Source of the DNA: Pelobates cultripes
Lineage: Eukaryota > Chordata > Amphibia > Anura > Pelobatidae
NCBI GenBank assembly: GCA_933207985.1
Contig: OW240912.1
Location: 105,285,220-105,349,219 of the forward strand
Length of the DNA stretch: 64,000 nucleotides
Reading direction: 5' to 3'
This document shows, piece by piece, positions 34,681-44,483 of the stretch; the first letter of the stretch is position 1, and each line of letters begins with the position of its first letter. A model generated the notes under the pieces. The model saw only the letters and a program-made list of their open reading frames with translations, was not told where the DNA came from and did no database searches. A program made the translations under genes and the position numbers.

Positions 34681-35551
34681 ATAAAAAATTAACCCCCCTT
34701 CCCCAGGTTACTAGGGATTCCCCAAACCCCTAGTCACCCCCTCCCCAAAAAAACTAACCTCTACCTACCCCGTCACCCTAAAAATAATGAGAGGGGAACA
34801 ATTAGCTAAGTACCTGTAAAAAAAATAAAAATAATAATAATAATAAAACTTCTAAAATCTTCTCTTTTCAGCCTCAAAAAAGGCCAAATAAAAAATCCAT
34901 AATAACCGACGCACTTAAAATAAATAAATAAATAAAACGAGTGCAAAATAAAATAATCCTTCTTCACCCATGGAGGGCTCCGTGCAGACTGAGCTCTGCA
35001 GGGCGGGGCAAGGCTTATAAACCCTTGCCCCACCCTGCAATTAGGCTCAGAGCACTCTGATTGGTAGGTTTGAGACATCCAATCAGAGTGCTCTGACAGG
35101 TAAATGAAGAGACTGACCAATCAGAGTGCTCTGTGTCATTTTACACAGTGTGGGAAAGTTCTTTGGAATTTTCTCACGCTGTGTAATTTGACTTATAACT
35201 CTCTGGTTACTTTCAATCCACCAAATTAAACTCCCCCCTTTAGTTTAAAAGCCTCCAATTTAGGTCTATCAGTCTTTTGGTAGATAACTCCCTAATACCG
35301 TGGGAATTAGGGAGTTATCTACTAAGCGGCTGCAAGAGAAGTTCCGAAATTCCAAAGTTCTGAAGTGTTGAAGTGCCGAAGTTCCGAAGTGTCGCAATGT
35401 TGAAGTGCCGAACCGAACCCAATTGCCCAAGTCCCAAATTGCTGTAGTCCTGAATTTCGGAATACCGAACCGAACATTTTCCCCATGCACATGCCTAATG
35501 TCTTTCACTACCTAAATATACAACAGACTGGGCTATAGAACTGAACACGAC

Positions 35552-36677
35552 TGTAACGGCACCCCCAGGCATAAAAATGGGATAAAAGCTGTTTAGTAGA
35601 TCTTCCCTTCCAGAGACACCGGCACAGCTACTGTAGACACCAATAGACCGAACTGGAGAAGCATATGAATGCTCTCAAACATATGAATGCTGTAGATGAG
35701 GCTCAGTTTTGAGGGTCAAGCAGGAACAGACAGAGCTGTGGGTTTATTGTTCTTATATACACATTCTTACACATTAGTACTACCCACAGGGTTTTGGAAA
35801 ACAACCAATAAACCCTTCCAATACTCTCAGACACTCACATAAAACATCACATTCACATAAAACTTACATTTTCAGAATCAGCATACTCCAAATACAAACA
35901 AAATCAAATTGGTTCAAAAGATAGATCAAAGTCCTTTGTGACCAAATGAAGCATGGCTTTTCTGCCCAAAACCAGTTCCACAGAGTCTTCTATCCTGAAG
36001 ATAATTGAGAAGTAATCCAATTATCTCCAAGGACAGAGGCAAAACTCCATTAGCCACATGGTAGCAAAATACAGTAAAATACAATAAAATACACAAGGTT
36101 ACATTTATTACATAAAATACAGACATGCAACATATCCCCAGATAGCTTAGGTCTTTACTGAATGGCGCTCAGACACACACACATACAGTTTAATTGCCAT
36201 GGAGCCAAAGTCTTTTATTACACAAATAGGCTGTGTATGTCAGTGTGTATGTCTGTGTGTGTATGTATGTCAGTATGTATGTATGTCAGTATGCATGTAT
36301 GTCAGTGTGTGTATGTCAATATGTCTGTATGTGGGTATGTATGTATGTCAGTATGTATATATGTCTGTGTGTATGTCAGTATGTGTATGTGTGTATGTAT
36401 GTCAGTATGCGTGTATGTCAGTATGTCTGTATGTGTGTATGTGTCTATCTGTATGTGTGTGTGTGTGTGTGTGTATGTCAGTATGTATATATGTCTATCT
36501 GGGTTAAATTAGTTCATTCAGTAAATCCGAGAATCTACCGAACGCCAGGGCAGAAATACATGAATAGACCTTTCTGCAAAGGAAAATAAAGTACTTAAAT
36601 GCCGGTCCATAGTCAAAAGGCAGCAGGCAGGCAACCAGGCTCCTCCAATGCACAGTGGCGAGATTGGTCTTGTCACA
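35552..36677. mobile_element. Solo LTR with 5-bp TSD inside L1
   Basis: Starts TGTAACGGCACC (35552) and ends CTTGTCACA (36677). ACGAC occurs immediately outside both ends (35547-35551, 36678-36682), a 5-bp duplication typical of LTR integration. About 1126 bp with no gag/pol. A GTATGTATGTCA-rich array (36225-36495) lies within. It separates two parts of the L1 ORF2 that are collinear when it is removed. Confidence 0.8.
36225..36495. repeat. (TATG/TCAG)n-type microsatellite
   Basis: Irregular units of GTATGTATGTCA and GTGTATGTCAGTAT over about 270 bp. The overlapping Cys/Met/Val frames are artefacts. Confidence 0.9.
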
Positions 36678-36682
36678 ACGAC

Positions 36683-37840
36683 CATCAAGCCATCAAACTG
36701 ATCCAAAATGGGGGTTTCTTCTCACCCACAGAAACAACATGGACATATCAATGGTAGTGACTAATTATAAGTTACTTACAAGATGGTGCAAAACACCAGT
36801 AAAGATACACCAAATGTATTCAACACTACCAAAAGAGTGCTGGAGATGTAACACAGAAAAGGTACATCTGGTGGGATTGTACAATCCTGCAAGGGTATTG
36901 GAACAAAATACTCTCAACTGTAGCACTAGTTGCTCATATCCCAAGACACTCACTCCTTTCCCAAATTATTTCTCCATCTATCCCCTAAACCTATAAAACA
37001 ATACTGTAAATCCATTGAATATTATTTATTCTCTGCTGCCAAGGCCCTTATTCCTAAATACTGGAGACAACAATCTCCCCTTCCCCTCCCAATCGCAGAA
37101 TGGCACTGATGAGTAGAACATATTAGATGTATGGAAGAGATTCTGCCACACCCCACATTACCCATCGACATGTGCTGTGTGGCTTAACCATATGACAGAA
37201 AAAGATAAAACAAATATATAAGAACACTAGCAGACACACGAAACTAAGACAACCACCACAATCATTGGAAATCCAAACTACTAGAGCGATTGGTGGCTAT
37301 GATGTGACATACGACACAGGTGCCAGGGTGTCCTAGGAACCTGTGACATACATTTCTACCTGTACCAACACTAGACACTATAATATGACAAAACTTGAAA
37401 AACAAAAACAACAAATGTGCCCAGGTTTACTTTTATGTTTTTTATGCATAATTTACTTTTCTGTCATGTTACTCTGTTTAATTTTGCTATATCCGGATAT
37501 AACCATTGTACATTTTGGATACTAAGGGGCTTAATGTGAGAAACACACATATTTTAACATATGCCATATAAAGACGAAGTGCAAACGATATATATGTGGA
37601 GCAAGTACTGTAATATTGTTGTAGTAATCCATTGATAACGCACCACCTAAACCAGAAATAATACATATGTAAACATCACTGTTCCAATATGGCATTTATT
37701 AAGTATATCTGTCATTGTAATGCAATTAACCGAAAGATGTACGTTACGTTGTCTATGTCTGCATCATAATATCCTTAATGTACTTACATTGTACTTTATA
37801 TTGTATTCCTATTGATGAAAACTAATAAAAAGAGAATAAA
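36683..37840 (+). pseudogene. L1 ORF2 C-terminus and 3' UTR
   Basis: The frame 36655-36996 includes YKLLTRWCKTPVKIHQMYST and LPKECWRCNTEKVHLVGLYN, the 'RWYxTPxxL...CWRC' C-terminal signature of Tx1-like L1. After 37000 the frame is broken (YYLFSAAKALIPKYWRQQ-like text) and the sequence ends in an AATAAAAAGAGAATAAACC tail near 37825. Confidence 0.8.
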
Positions 37841-38311
37841 CCAAATAAAATAAAACCATAACTATCCCACACAAAAAACAACAACCCAAAAACATTCACA
37901 AAGCCTTAGTAAAGGCCTGAATCAGTATAATCCCCACTCACGGATATATCTGTAATTGATTTTCTTAGGTTTTCCACAGTGTTGCAGACATATACTATTG
38001 AGAGAAAAATAAAGAAAATATTGTGTTCTCTGTTTATGGAATGGAGGTACAGTCAGCTCTAATATTGATGTAATATATAGAAACTCAGAAAAGTACCAAC
38101 AGTATACCAATATAAGCCCAGTAATAAATTGTATGAAAAGTAAATACACTAATTACACACATTTTACACACGATTTTGGAAAGGTCACCAGACTAACACA
38201 GACCCAGGCTGATTGGAGGTCTGGGGTCTGGGGTCTGGTTAGTCTCCCAGGGAGGGGAAAGATGTGACAAATGCTCCTTCCGACGAATGTTTGCCATGAA
38301 CTACTGGAGGA
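37841..38311. repeat. Third monomer-like repeat copy
   Basis: 37920-38150 shares GGAATGGAGGTAC, AGAAAAG(C/T)ACCAA and CCCAGTAATAAA with the 30290-30785 repeat, but here no L1 endonuclease follows. The remainder has no recognised content. Confidence 0.55.
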
Positions 38312-38588
38312 TAGTGATGTCGCGAACTGTTCGCGAACTTGCTGAACTCCGGTCAGCTGACACATCACTGCCAATCTCCGGCAGACCCTCCCTCCCAGAC
38401 CCTCCCACCTCCTGGACAGCATCCATGTTGAAGCTGCCTTCAACATGGATGCTGTCCAGGAAGTAGGAGGGTCTGGGAGGGAGGGTCTGCCGGAGATTGG
38501 CAGGGATGTGTCAGCTGACTAGAGTTCGCCGCAAATGGATCGTGGCGAACCGCGGCGAACCGTTCGCGGCAAGTTCGCGACATCACTA
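38312..38588. mobile_element. hAT MITE forming a 277-bp near-perfect palindrome
   Basis: Ends TAGTGATGTCGCGAAC and GTTCGCGACATCACTA (16 bp) are flanked by the 8-bp duplication CTGGAGGA (38304-38311, 38589-38596). The two halves are inverted copies of each other around about 38440 (TTGAAGCTGCCTTCAA), including CTCCGGCAGACCCTCCCTCC. A single-arm relative is at 63290-63443. The frame at 38153-38446 is a palindrome artefact. Confidence 0.9.
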
Positions 38589-38596
38589 CTGGAGGA

Positions 38597-38977
38597 GTGT
38601 GGAAGCTGGCCTCCTGCCCACTGACTATGGTCTGGGTCTGAGACCCCTTTCACGACTTACCCTGCCCAGCTATTGTAGCTGCGTTCCCTCAGTGCCCCTG
38701 GTTCGGCACTCTCCCTTCTAACGAATTGAACTGAATGCTCACTCCCTAGTGACCGTTTCCATGAACAAAACCCACAAATGGCCCCCAGTGGTACTTAGCC
38801 ATGGCTGCTATGGAACTATTTTCAGCTATGTGACCTTGCATTTCCCGGTCAACTTGTTTTGAACCACTTGCCGACCCACCAGGAGAACGCTTTTTGGAGG
38901 ACATGTGGGGGGATAGAGGACATGTGGGGTTACAGTGTGTTTTTAGTATATTTTGGGGTACTTTTTTGTTTTCATGT
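38597..38977. other. Unassigned sequence
   Basis: No recognised feature; a short direct repeat (GAGGACATGTGGGG) lies near 38898 and 38917. Confidence 0.35.
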
Positions 38978-38982
38978 TTTTG

Positions 38983-39463
38983 TGTTTGGCTTTCTGTTCC
39001 TGGAAGATAATAAGCTTACCAGTCTTCAACTCAGTTATCTCCCAGGCTCAGAGATCTCTGGGAGGGGCTTGTATTGTACTGAATTGAGACCCCCTTGCTG
39101 ACGTCTGTGCATAAAAGGCAGAGTTTGGCTCATTAAAATTAGTTATACTCTCAGAACTGTGTGTTGTCTAGTTAATGTTAGGGGAGAGAACTAATAACTT
39201 TTTAGTGCCTTGTTACAGCTAGTAGAGGAATCAGCAAGGAAAGTCCTTGTTAGGACTTTAACTCCCAGGACTATGTTTCGTCCAGTCATGGGAAGGGGGG
39301 GTAGAGCTAGCCCCCTACCCTGTTCCAGGAAGTAGAGGCTCCACCAGTAGGACCCCAGTCAAGCCACGGTGACTGGTACAGAAGCACTGAGGTTTCCCTG
39401 GTTCCAGCCAGGAAGTGATCCTTGTCTGTGGTCCCCAGCCGGGGTACAGGGAGCTCCGCTACA
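38983..39463. mobile_element. Possible solo LTR, 481 bp
   Basis: TGTTTGGCTTTC at 38983 and CTCCGCTACA ending 39463, with TTTTG immediately outside both (38978-38982, 39464-39468). A TATA-like GCATAAAAGGCAG is at 39108-39120. The duplication is T-rich and can occur by chance, and inverted termini are only TGT/ACA, so this is weaker than the LTRs at 511 and 35552. Confidence 0.45.
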
Positions 39464-39468
39464 TTTTG

Positions 39469-40277
39469 TACATTTTTACTTTTATATTTAGTTTTATTTC
39501 CAATTTTTATTTTAATTCTTAATTTGTCTGTACATACACCATTTAATGTATTTCAGTTTAATATTACTTTTGTAGTTTATTTTAATTTATTTAGTTTCAT
39601 ATTACTTTTGTAGTTTATTTTATTAATATTAACGTTTTATTTTTATCAATATATTTTCCTTTTTTTTTTTCAGCAAGGTGCTTATATATACAGCATTTCC
39701 TATAATACTTTTTTTAAATTAGTTTATTTTTCAAAGTAACTACTTCCAATACAAGGTTTGATTGGCAATAGTTTATTCAAGTGTTTTACAACCTTCCATA
39801 CAATCCTATTACTTCCATAGCAACCAGTGATGTGCTCACGGGATTAGACCTCAAGGCACTATTGGTCTATGTAGTCTTAAGGGCTTTCGTCCACTAGACT
39901 GCCTGTTCATGGGCTGAAGATCCAGTGCAAATGATTTCTAGTGTTGCCATGGTTCCATGATATTACCACAATGCTTTTTCTCTTAAGGATAAGTTTTTAA
40001 GGCTGACTATCGTTTGATGAATTAAGTTATTTTCTTTGTTTACACCACATGACGTAAACGTCATCCAGTCACGTGCTTCTAGACTACCTGACAGCTTTAA
40101 TAGCTCATTTCATCCCCTCACAGCATTTGATAGCTGCAACCACATTATAAGAGCTGTAGTTTTTATTCACTCTATTTAAATTGGCAATTTTCTCCCTTTT
40201 GTAGCTTGAATAATGTTCAAATAAAGTATTACCCACACATTATTGTATGCATTATTTGTTTAATATGTATTTTTAGT
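39469..40277. other. Unassigned sequence
   Basis: AT-rich; a short palindrome TGACGTAAACGTCA (40049-40062) is the only structure noted. Confidence 0.35.
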
Positions 40278-40335
40278 AGACATATGCAATTTGTTTCTTT
40301 CCGAATGTACATTCGGACAAATTTTGTGCAATTCT
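40278..40335. mobile_element. Left-end fragment of the TA foldback element
   Basis: TA followed by GACATATGCAATTTGTTTC, matching the left end of the 33539-35495 element (GACATGTGCAATTCGTTTC), then GAATGTACATTCGG. The rest is missing and the sequence continues into the L1-type repeat below. Confidence 0.6.
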
Positions 40336-40935
40336 TTCTGGTCTTCAATCTGGAAGGGTATGTGTGATGCAAACAAAATCGCTACTCCCCTGGCTTTACT
40401 TCCATCATAATCACCAAAGAATTCGATAGGATATGGGCGGTCCCAAAGAGACAGAGCTGAACCCCTGATATTTCTGTTTTTTATACAATTTGTTACTGTG
40501 TTTCTACTGGATTACACTATTGGTGCTTTTCTGTGTTTCCATATATTATATGTGAGATGTCCACATTAGAGCTGACACTGGCTGTACCTTCATTCCTGAA
40601 AAAGGATCTGACTTTCCATCCTCCCTATATTTGGCATGGATTATATTGCCACAAGCTGTTGCATGAGAGCTAAAAGGTAGATCCTAGTAATCACACTATT
40701 AGTTCTACCTAAATGCTTATTGTTTTTGCATATCATGAAACCTACCTGAATCTGTGAGCAGACCCGACTGTTCTTCCAAGTATAAACTCCACCAAGATTC
40801 CTCTTATAATACAAAGACTTTCTTTTTTTTGGACTATTTTGTATCACCTATAAGACAATCTCAATTACACACTAGATAATATTGCACATTTTTAACTCAT
40901 ACTACTATTTGGCGCAACGTGTTTTTCTTTTCTTT
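40336..40935 (-). mobile_element. Composite monomer + L1 endonuclease repeat, antisense
   Basis: Reading on minus, monomer sequence (40935-40480) continues into L1 endonuclease sequence with GPPISYRIL-type text (40440-40345, CCATATCCTATCGAATTCTTTGGTGATTATGATGG in nucleotides, given in two parts: CCATATCCTATCGAATTC then TTTGGTGATTATGATGG). The same junction and order occur at 30290-31024 on plus. The L1 part stops at about 40336. Confidence 0.75.
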
Positions 40936-42118
40936 TTTTTTTTTTTTAACCAATCATCTTGGATTGTTAGGGAGTTACATAGTCTTGCTGCCTTGAAAGA
41001 AAATAATATATAACATTAAAATATGTAATGCTACCATTACTACAAATTTAACAAAAACAAACAAAAAAATAAAAATACAAATTTGGTGGTCTCTGTGTAC
41101 ACAGGAGGAAGCTATACCTTTTAAAATGGATGTCTGAGATGTTGAAAGTTCGAGTAATGCCAAAGTGGGTGCTTCTTAGAAGATATTTTTGTCTGCTTAG
41201 CATTTACTATTCCTGTGACTTGTAGTTGCATTGCATGTTAAGTGTATCAGTTACCCCACTTGTTCAATATAACACCTTGGTGTTGACATTTATCTGAAGC
41301 ATTCAATTGAATCCAATGTACCAATGATCAATAGATGCATCTGACATATGTTTAAAAATAACTTACCTAGAGGGTGTATTTTTTAAATCACATTTTAATA
41401 TGCAAGCAAAATTAATCATTATCAAAAGTAATCATTATCTGGTTTCACTCTACCTGTTAGAGTGTCAGTATGGCTCACATTTAGAGTTACAGATGTGAAA
41501 TTATTGGCTGAATAAACTATTCATTAGCACATAATTAAAATAAAGCCTTGATTATGGAGTTGGCAAATACCAGCATAAGTAGCCGTTTTCATTGGCCTCG
41601 TTAGCATTGTGAACCACCAGGAACAACATAGACATTTCTAGGAGGAATTGCGTTTAAATGAGTTTGCTAAACAGAGCATGTCTTTAGTTTTTATCTACTT
41701 TAGTAGCAATCTAATTATTTTCATTAAAGTCGCATTTAAATGGATGTGTATATCTAAATAAGAGCTAAGTGGTTTCAGACTATGGAAGCATAGATATATT
41801 TCTATACAGAATACCAACACAGACTGTTATCTGTAATATAAAAAATATAAAACAAATGTATTATTGTATGGTATACTAGACAGAGAACATGGGATACTTA
41901 GTGGGAAGGTAGTATTATGGGAGAATAATGCTATCAATGAGTTTTTTCAGACACAATATATCACAAAAAGATTGAGTACCGGTCCTAGATTGATTCCCTT
42001 TCCAATAAGACAGCAAGCTATACAAGACAGGAAGTATATGTATAATTTTTACCACAATCTTTTTTACCATCTTTTTTACCATATAAACAAATAATATACT
42101 GCAAATTTTATTTCTTAG
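40936..42118. other. Unassigned AT-rich sequence
   Basis: No supported gene or element; frames at 40975-41163, 41864-42094 and 41915-42181 have no domains. Confidence 0.35.
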
Positions 42119-42220
42119 AAACACACACAAAATGGTACTCAGTGAGTGTCCCAATAAATGAGGGGACTCAGTGAGAGTCATCTATTGAGGCACTCACTGA
42201 GTACCGTTTTGTTTATGTCT
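42119..42220. repeat. Inverted repeat with ACTCAGTGAG modules
   Basis: AAAATGGTACTCAGTGAGTG (left) and CACTCACTGAGTACCGTTTT (right) pair with one mismatch; a third ACTCAGTGAG copy lies between them. Probably a small MITE, but no target duplication was identified. Confidence 0.5.
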
Positions 42221-42418
42221 CTAATATATATATATATAGAGGTTATGCCCTATTTTCCAAAGAGCACAGTTTTGGCGACCTTCCCCTGGAGTTTGGATAT
42301 CGTGGTTACCACTTTATTCTTTCGCCATATATTTGTATTTTTATATCTTGTTTCTATATACCTATAAATGAGTATAAATTACATATACATACACTGATCA
42401 GCCACAATATTGAACCCA

Positions 42419-42479
42419 GAGATGAGTCAAACAGGGGGGATAAAGGTTGCGCCAGAAATTATAAAAACAGATGTTTTAT

Positions 42480-42521
<42 letters not shown>

Positions 42522-43103
42522 AAAGCCTTATATATGAAGGAGGACAAACAAAGAAAAACTTGGCAGCCATATATGAAACAGAAAGAGAGAACTGATGGTG
42601 CAGAAAATCCAAGAATAACATAAAAGTAAATAAAACATCTATGGTCCTACTTACAATTGATAGAGCGTGACCTAACTCTAGTCTGAATGGCATACAGTGG
42701 TACAATCCCCACTCTTAGGATGCGTGAGACGGTGTACGTAGGCAGATGTATCATCGGTATGAAGATCATAAATAATATAAAAGAAACAGCAATAGCGTTA
42801 ACAGTATAAAAGGTACCAGGAGTATAGAATAAAGAATAGGTACTCACATTTAATTGGGCAGACTAACTGTAGGTGTAAGTGGTATAATCCCCACCGTGGA
42901 TTTTTTTGGAGTATTCCTCTCTGGAACTAAAAATCGGATGCCAGGTAGAAAATAATAAAACAAAAGTAAAAGGGCACACTCATAATGGAAAGAGGCCAAA
43001 ATACACTTATTAAAACACAATTTAAAACAAACAATTAAAATGTCCACAGCGCGTTTCACCAAAGTGGTTTTCTCAAGTGGAGGTAGAAAAAAAAAACAAC
43101 AAC
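42419..43103 (+). mobile_element. SINE-like insert with 10-bp target duplication
   Basis: ATTGAACCCA lies immediately on both sides (42409-42418, 43104-43113), inside a Tc1 element, so this is a clean insertion. It ends in an A-rich tract (43085-43103). It contains related segments resembling the monomer repeats (TGGTACAATCCCCACTC near 42697 and TGGTATAATCCCCACCG near 42880), a (TA)n run (42481-42511) and, on minus, a hammerhead-like core (43076-43053). Confidence 0.7.
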
Positions 43104-43199
43104 ATTGAACCCACCTGCCTAATATCATGTAGGCCCCCCTCGTGCTGCGAGAACAGCTCTGATGCATTGAGGCATAGATGTCACAAGTCCTGTGGTATC

Positions 43200-43774
43200 T
43201 GGCACCAAGACATTAGCAGCAGACTTAAGTCCTGCAAGTTACGCGGTGGCGCCCAAATGGATCGGATTTGTTGTTCCAGCAAACCCCACAGATGCTCAGT
43301 CAGATTGAAATCTAGGGAATTTGGAGGACAAGGCAACACCTTGAAATCTTTGTCATGTTCCTCAAATCATTTCTGAAATTTTTTTTCAGCGTGACAGGGT
43401 GCATTCTACTGCTGAAATAGGTCACCGCAATTAAGGAACACCATTGCCACAAATGGGTGTAAGTGGTCTGCAACAATCTCTAGGTAGGTGATACGAGTCA
43501 ACGTAACATCCAAAGGAATGTCAGGACACAAGGTTTCCCAGAAAAACATTGCCCAAAGCATAACATTGCCTCCACCAGTCTGCTTTTTTACCATTGGGCA
43601 TCCTGCTGCAATATCTCCCCCATGTAAATAACGCACATGCACCTGGCCATCCACCTGATCTAAAAGAAAATGTGATTCATCAGACCAAGCAACCTTTTTC
43701 AATTGCTCCATGGTCCAGTTCTGAAGCTCACGCCCCCATTCAAGACAAATTTGGTAGTGGACAGGGGTTGTCAT
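43200..43774 (-). pseudogene. Tc1/mariner transposase pseudogene (DD36E spacing)
   Basis: The transposase would cut the terminal repeats and insert at TA. The frame 43774-43406 reads WTMEQLKKVAWSDESHF (first catalytic Asp in WSDE), GGGNVMLWAMFFWETL, DVTLTRITYLEIVADHLHPF and DLFQQ, then a stop exactly where the second Asp of QQDNAPCH is expected. Reading on without frame change gives NAPCH, EEHDKDFKVL, and LTEHLWG with the catalytic Glu. Exactly 36 codons lie between the second Asp position and the Glu, the DD36E arrangement. One more in-frame stop follows within that interval. Confidence 0.8.
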
Positions 43775-43860
43775 AGACTCTGACCATGCAATCTGTGGCT
43801 ACACAGCTCCATACGCAGCAAACTGCGATGCACTGTCAAAGTCATTCAGATCTTTTTGTA

Positions 43861-44015
43861 TGCCTTACTTAACTTAGAACACAAACAATCAAAATGTTCT
43901 TATTTTTTAATTTTTAGTATTCTTTTTGTTGTTCTTGTTTTTTCAGACTGACAATTCATTTATCCTGACATTTCTTCTACCTTAACACACAATTTAATGC
44001 ATCACATAGCCTATC
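43861..44015. other. Unassigned sequence
   Basis: Short AT-rich link between Tc1 and MITE; nothing recognised. Confidence 0.3.
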
Positions 44016-44019
44016 TTAA

Positions 44020-44479
44020 AGGACCACTATAGTGCCAGGAAAACAAGCTCATTTTCCTGCCACTATATAATCCTTAGGTCCACCCCATCCTAGGGTCTCC
44101 CTCCTGCTGGGCTGAAGGGGTTAAAACCCATTCAGCCACTTACCTTTATCCAGCGCTGGGCTCCCTCGGTGCTGGTGACCTCTCCTCCCCCGCTGACGTC
44201 AGCTCACGAGTGGAGACGAATGCGCATGCGCAGACAGAGCACTCAATGCTTTCCTATGGACGTTCCGCATGCTCAATGCGATTTTCGAATTGAGTGCCGG
44301 GGAAGAGCCTCTAGCGGCTGTCAGGAAGACAGCCACTAGAGGCTGGATTAACCCCGCAATTTAAACATAGCAGTTTCTCTGAAACTGCTATGTTTACAGC
44401 TGCAGGGTTAAAACCTGGGGGACCTGGCACCCAGACCACTTCATTGAGCTGAAGTGGTCTGGGTGACTATAGTGGTCCT
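44020..44479. mobile_element. TTAA-flanked foldback MITE, copy C, inverted
   Basis: TTAA at 44016-44019 and 44480-44483. Inverted relative to copies A and B: the GGCACTATAG hairpin side comes first, AAACATAGCAGTTTCTCTGAA hairpin near 44365-44399, and CACCCAGACCACTTCATTGA near the right end. The loop of the central hairpin (TCT) is the complement of AGA in copies A and B. Confidence 0.85.
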
Positions 44480-44483
44480 TTAA

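Larger units (their letters stand above)
33539..35495. mobile_element. 2-kb TA-flanked foldback DNA element
   Basis: Left terminus GACATGTGCA (33539) and right terminus TGCACATGCC (to 35495) are inverted with one mismatch; TA flanks both ends (33537-33538, 35496-35497). The subterminal regions are made of a degenerate 9-10-bp motif of the CCGAAGT type on both sides. Inside, the AGATAACTCCCTAATTCCC unit at 33925 is inverted at 35281, giving long outer arms. The centre is a GC-rich minisatellite (34105-34680). Further palindromes are at 33971-34000 and 34002-34044. No transposase is recognisable. A left-end fragment recurs at 40278-40335. Confidence 0.75.
30786..37840 (+). mobile_element. L1/Tx1-type LINE, broken by three nested insertions
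   Basis: Sense-strand L1 pieces appear in order: endonuclease N-half (30786-31024), the WEAHKCVIRG-type linker (about 31225-31300), RT fingers and palm (31735-32460), C-terminal region (32540-33536), then zinc-knuckle-like CWRC region (36760-36910) and a 3' end with AATAAAAAGAGAATAAACC (about 37825). Removing three inserts (32467-32524, 33539-35495, 35552-36677) restores collinearity. The endonuclease C-half including SDH is deleted between about 31020 and 31130. Stops and frameshifts are frequent. Confidence 0.85.
42388..43860 (-). mobile_element. Tc1/mariner element, antisense, with internal insert
   Basis: The right-hand terminal repeat TACACTGATCAGCCACAATA is at 42390-42409. The transposase region follows on minus after a nested insert (42419-43103). 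At about 43835 the sequence jumps from the mid-transposase to the 5' region (CACTGT then CAAAGTCATTCAGATC), skipping roughly 300 bp present in the 12853-14303 copy, so there is an internal deletion. The 5' terminus is missing. Confidence 0.8.

Noticed and set aside
36162..36589. Overlapping Cys/Met/Val-rich open frames
   Set aside because: They translate a GTATGTATGTCA-type microsatellite in three frames; no protein family.
40049..40062. TGACGTAAACGTCA as a CRE-like regulatory site
   Set aside because: A single short palindrome with no gene nearby; expected by chance in 64 kb.
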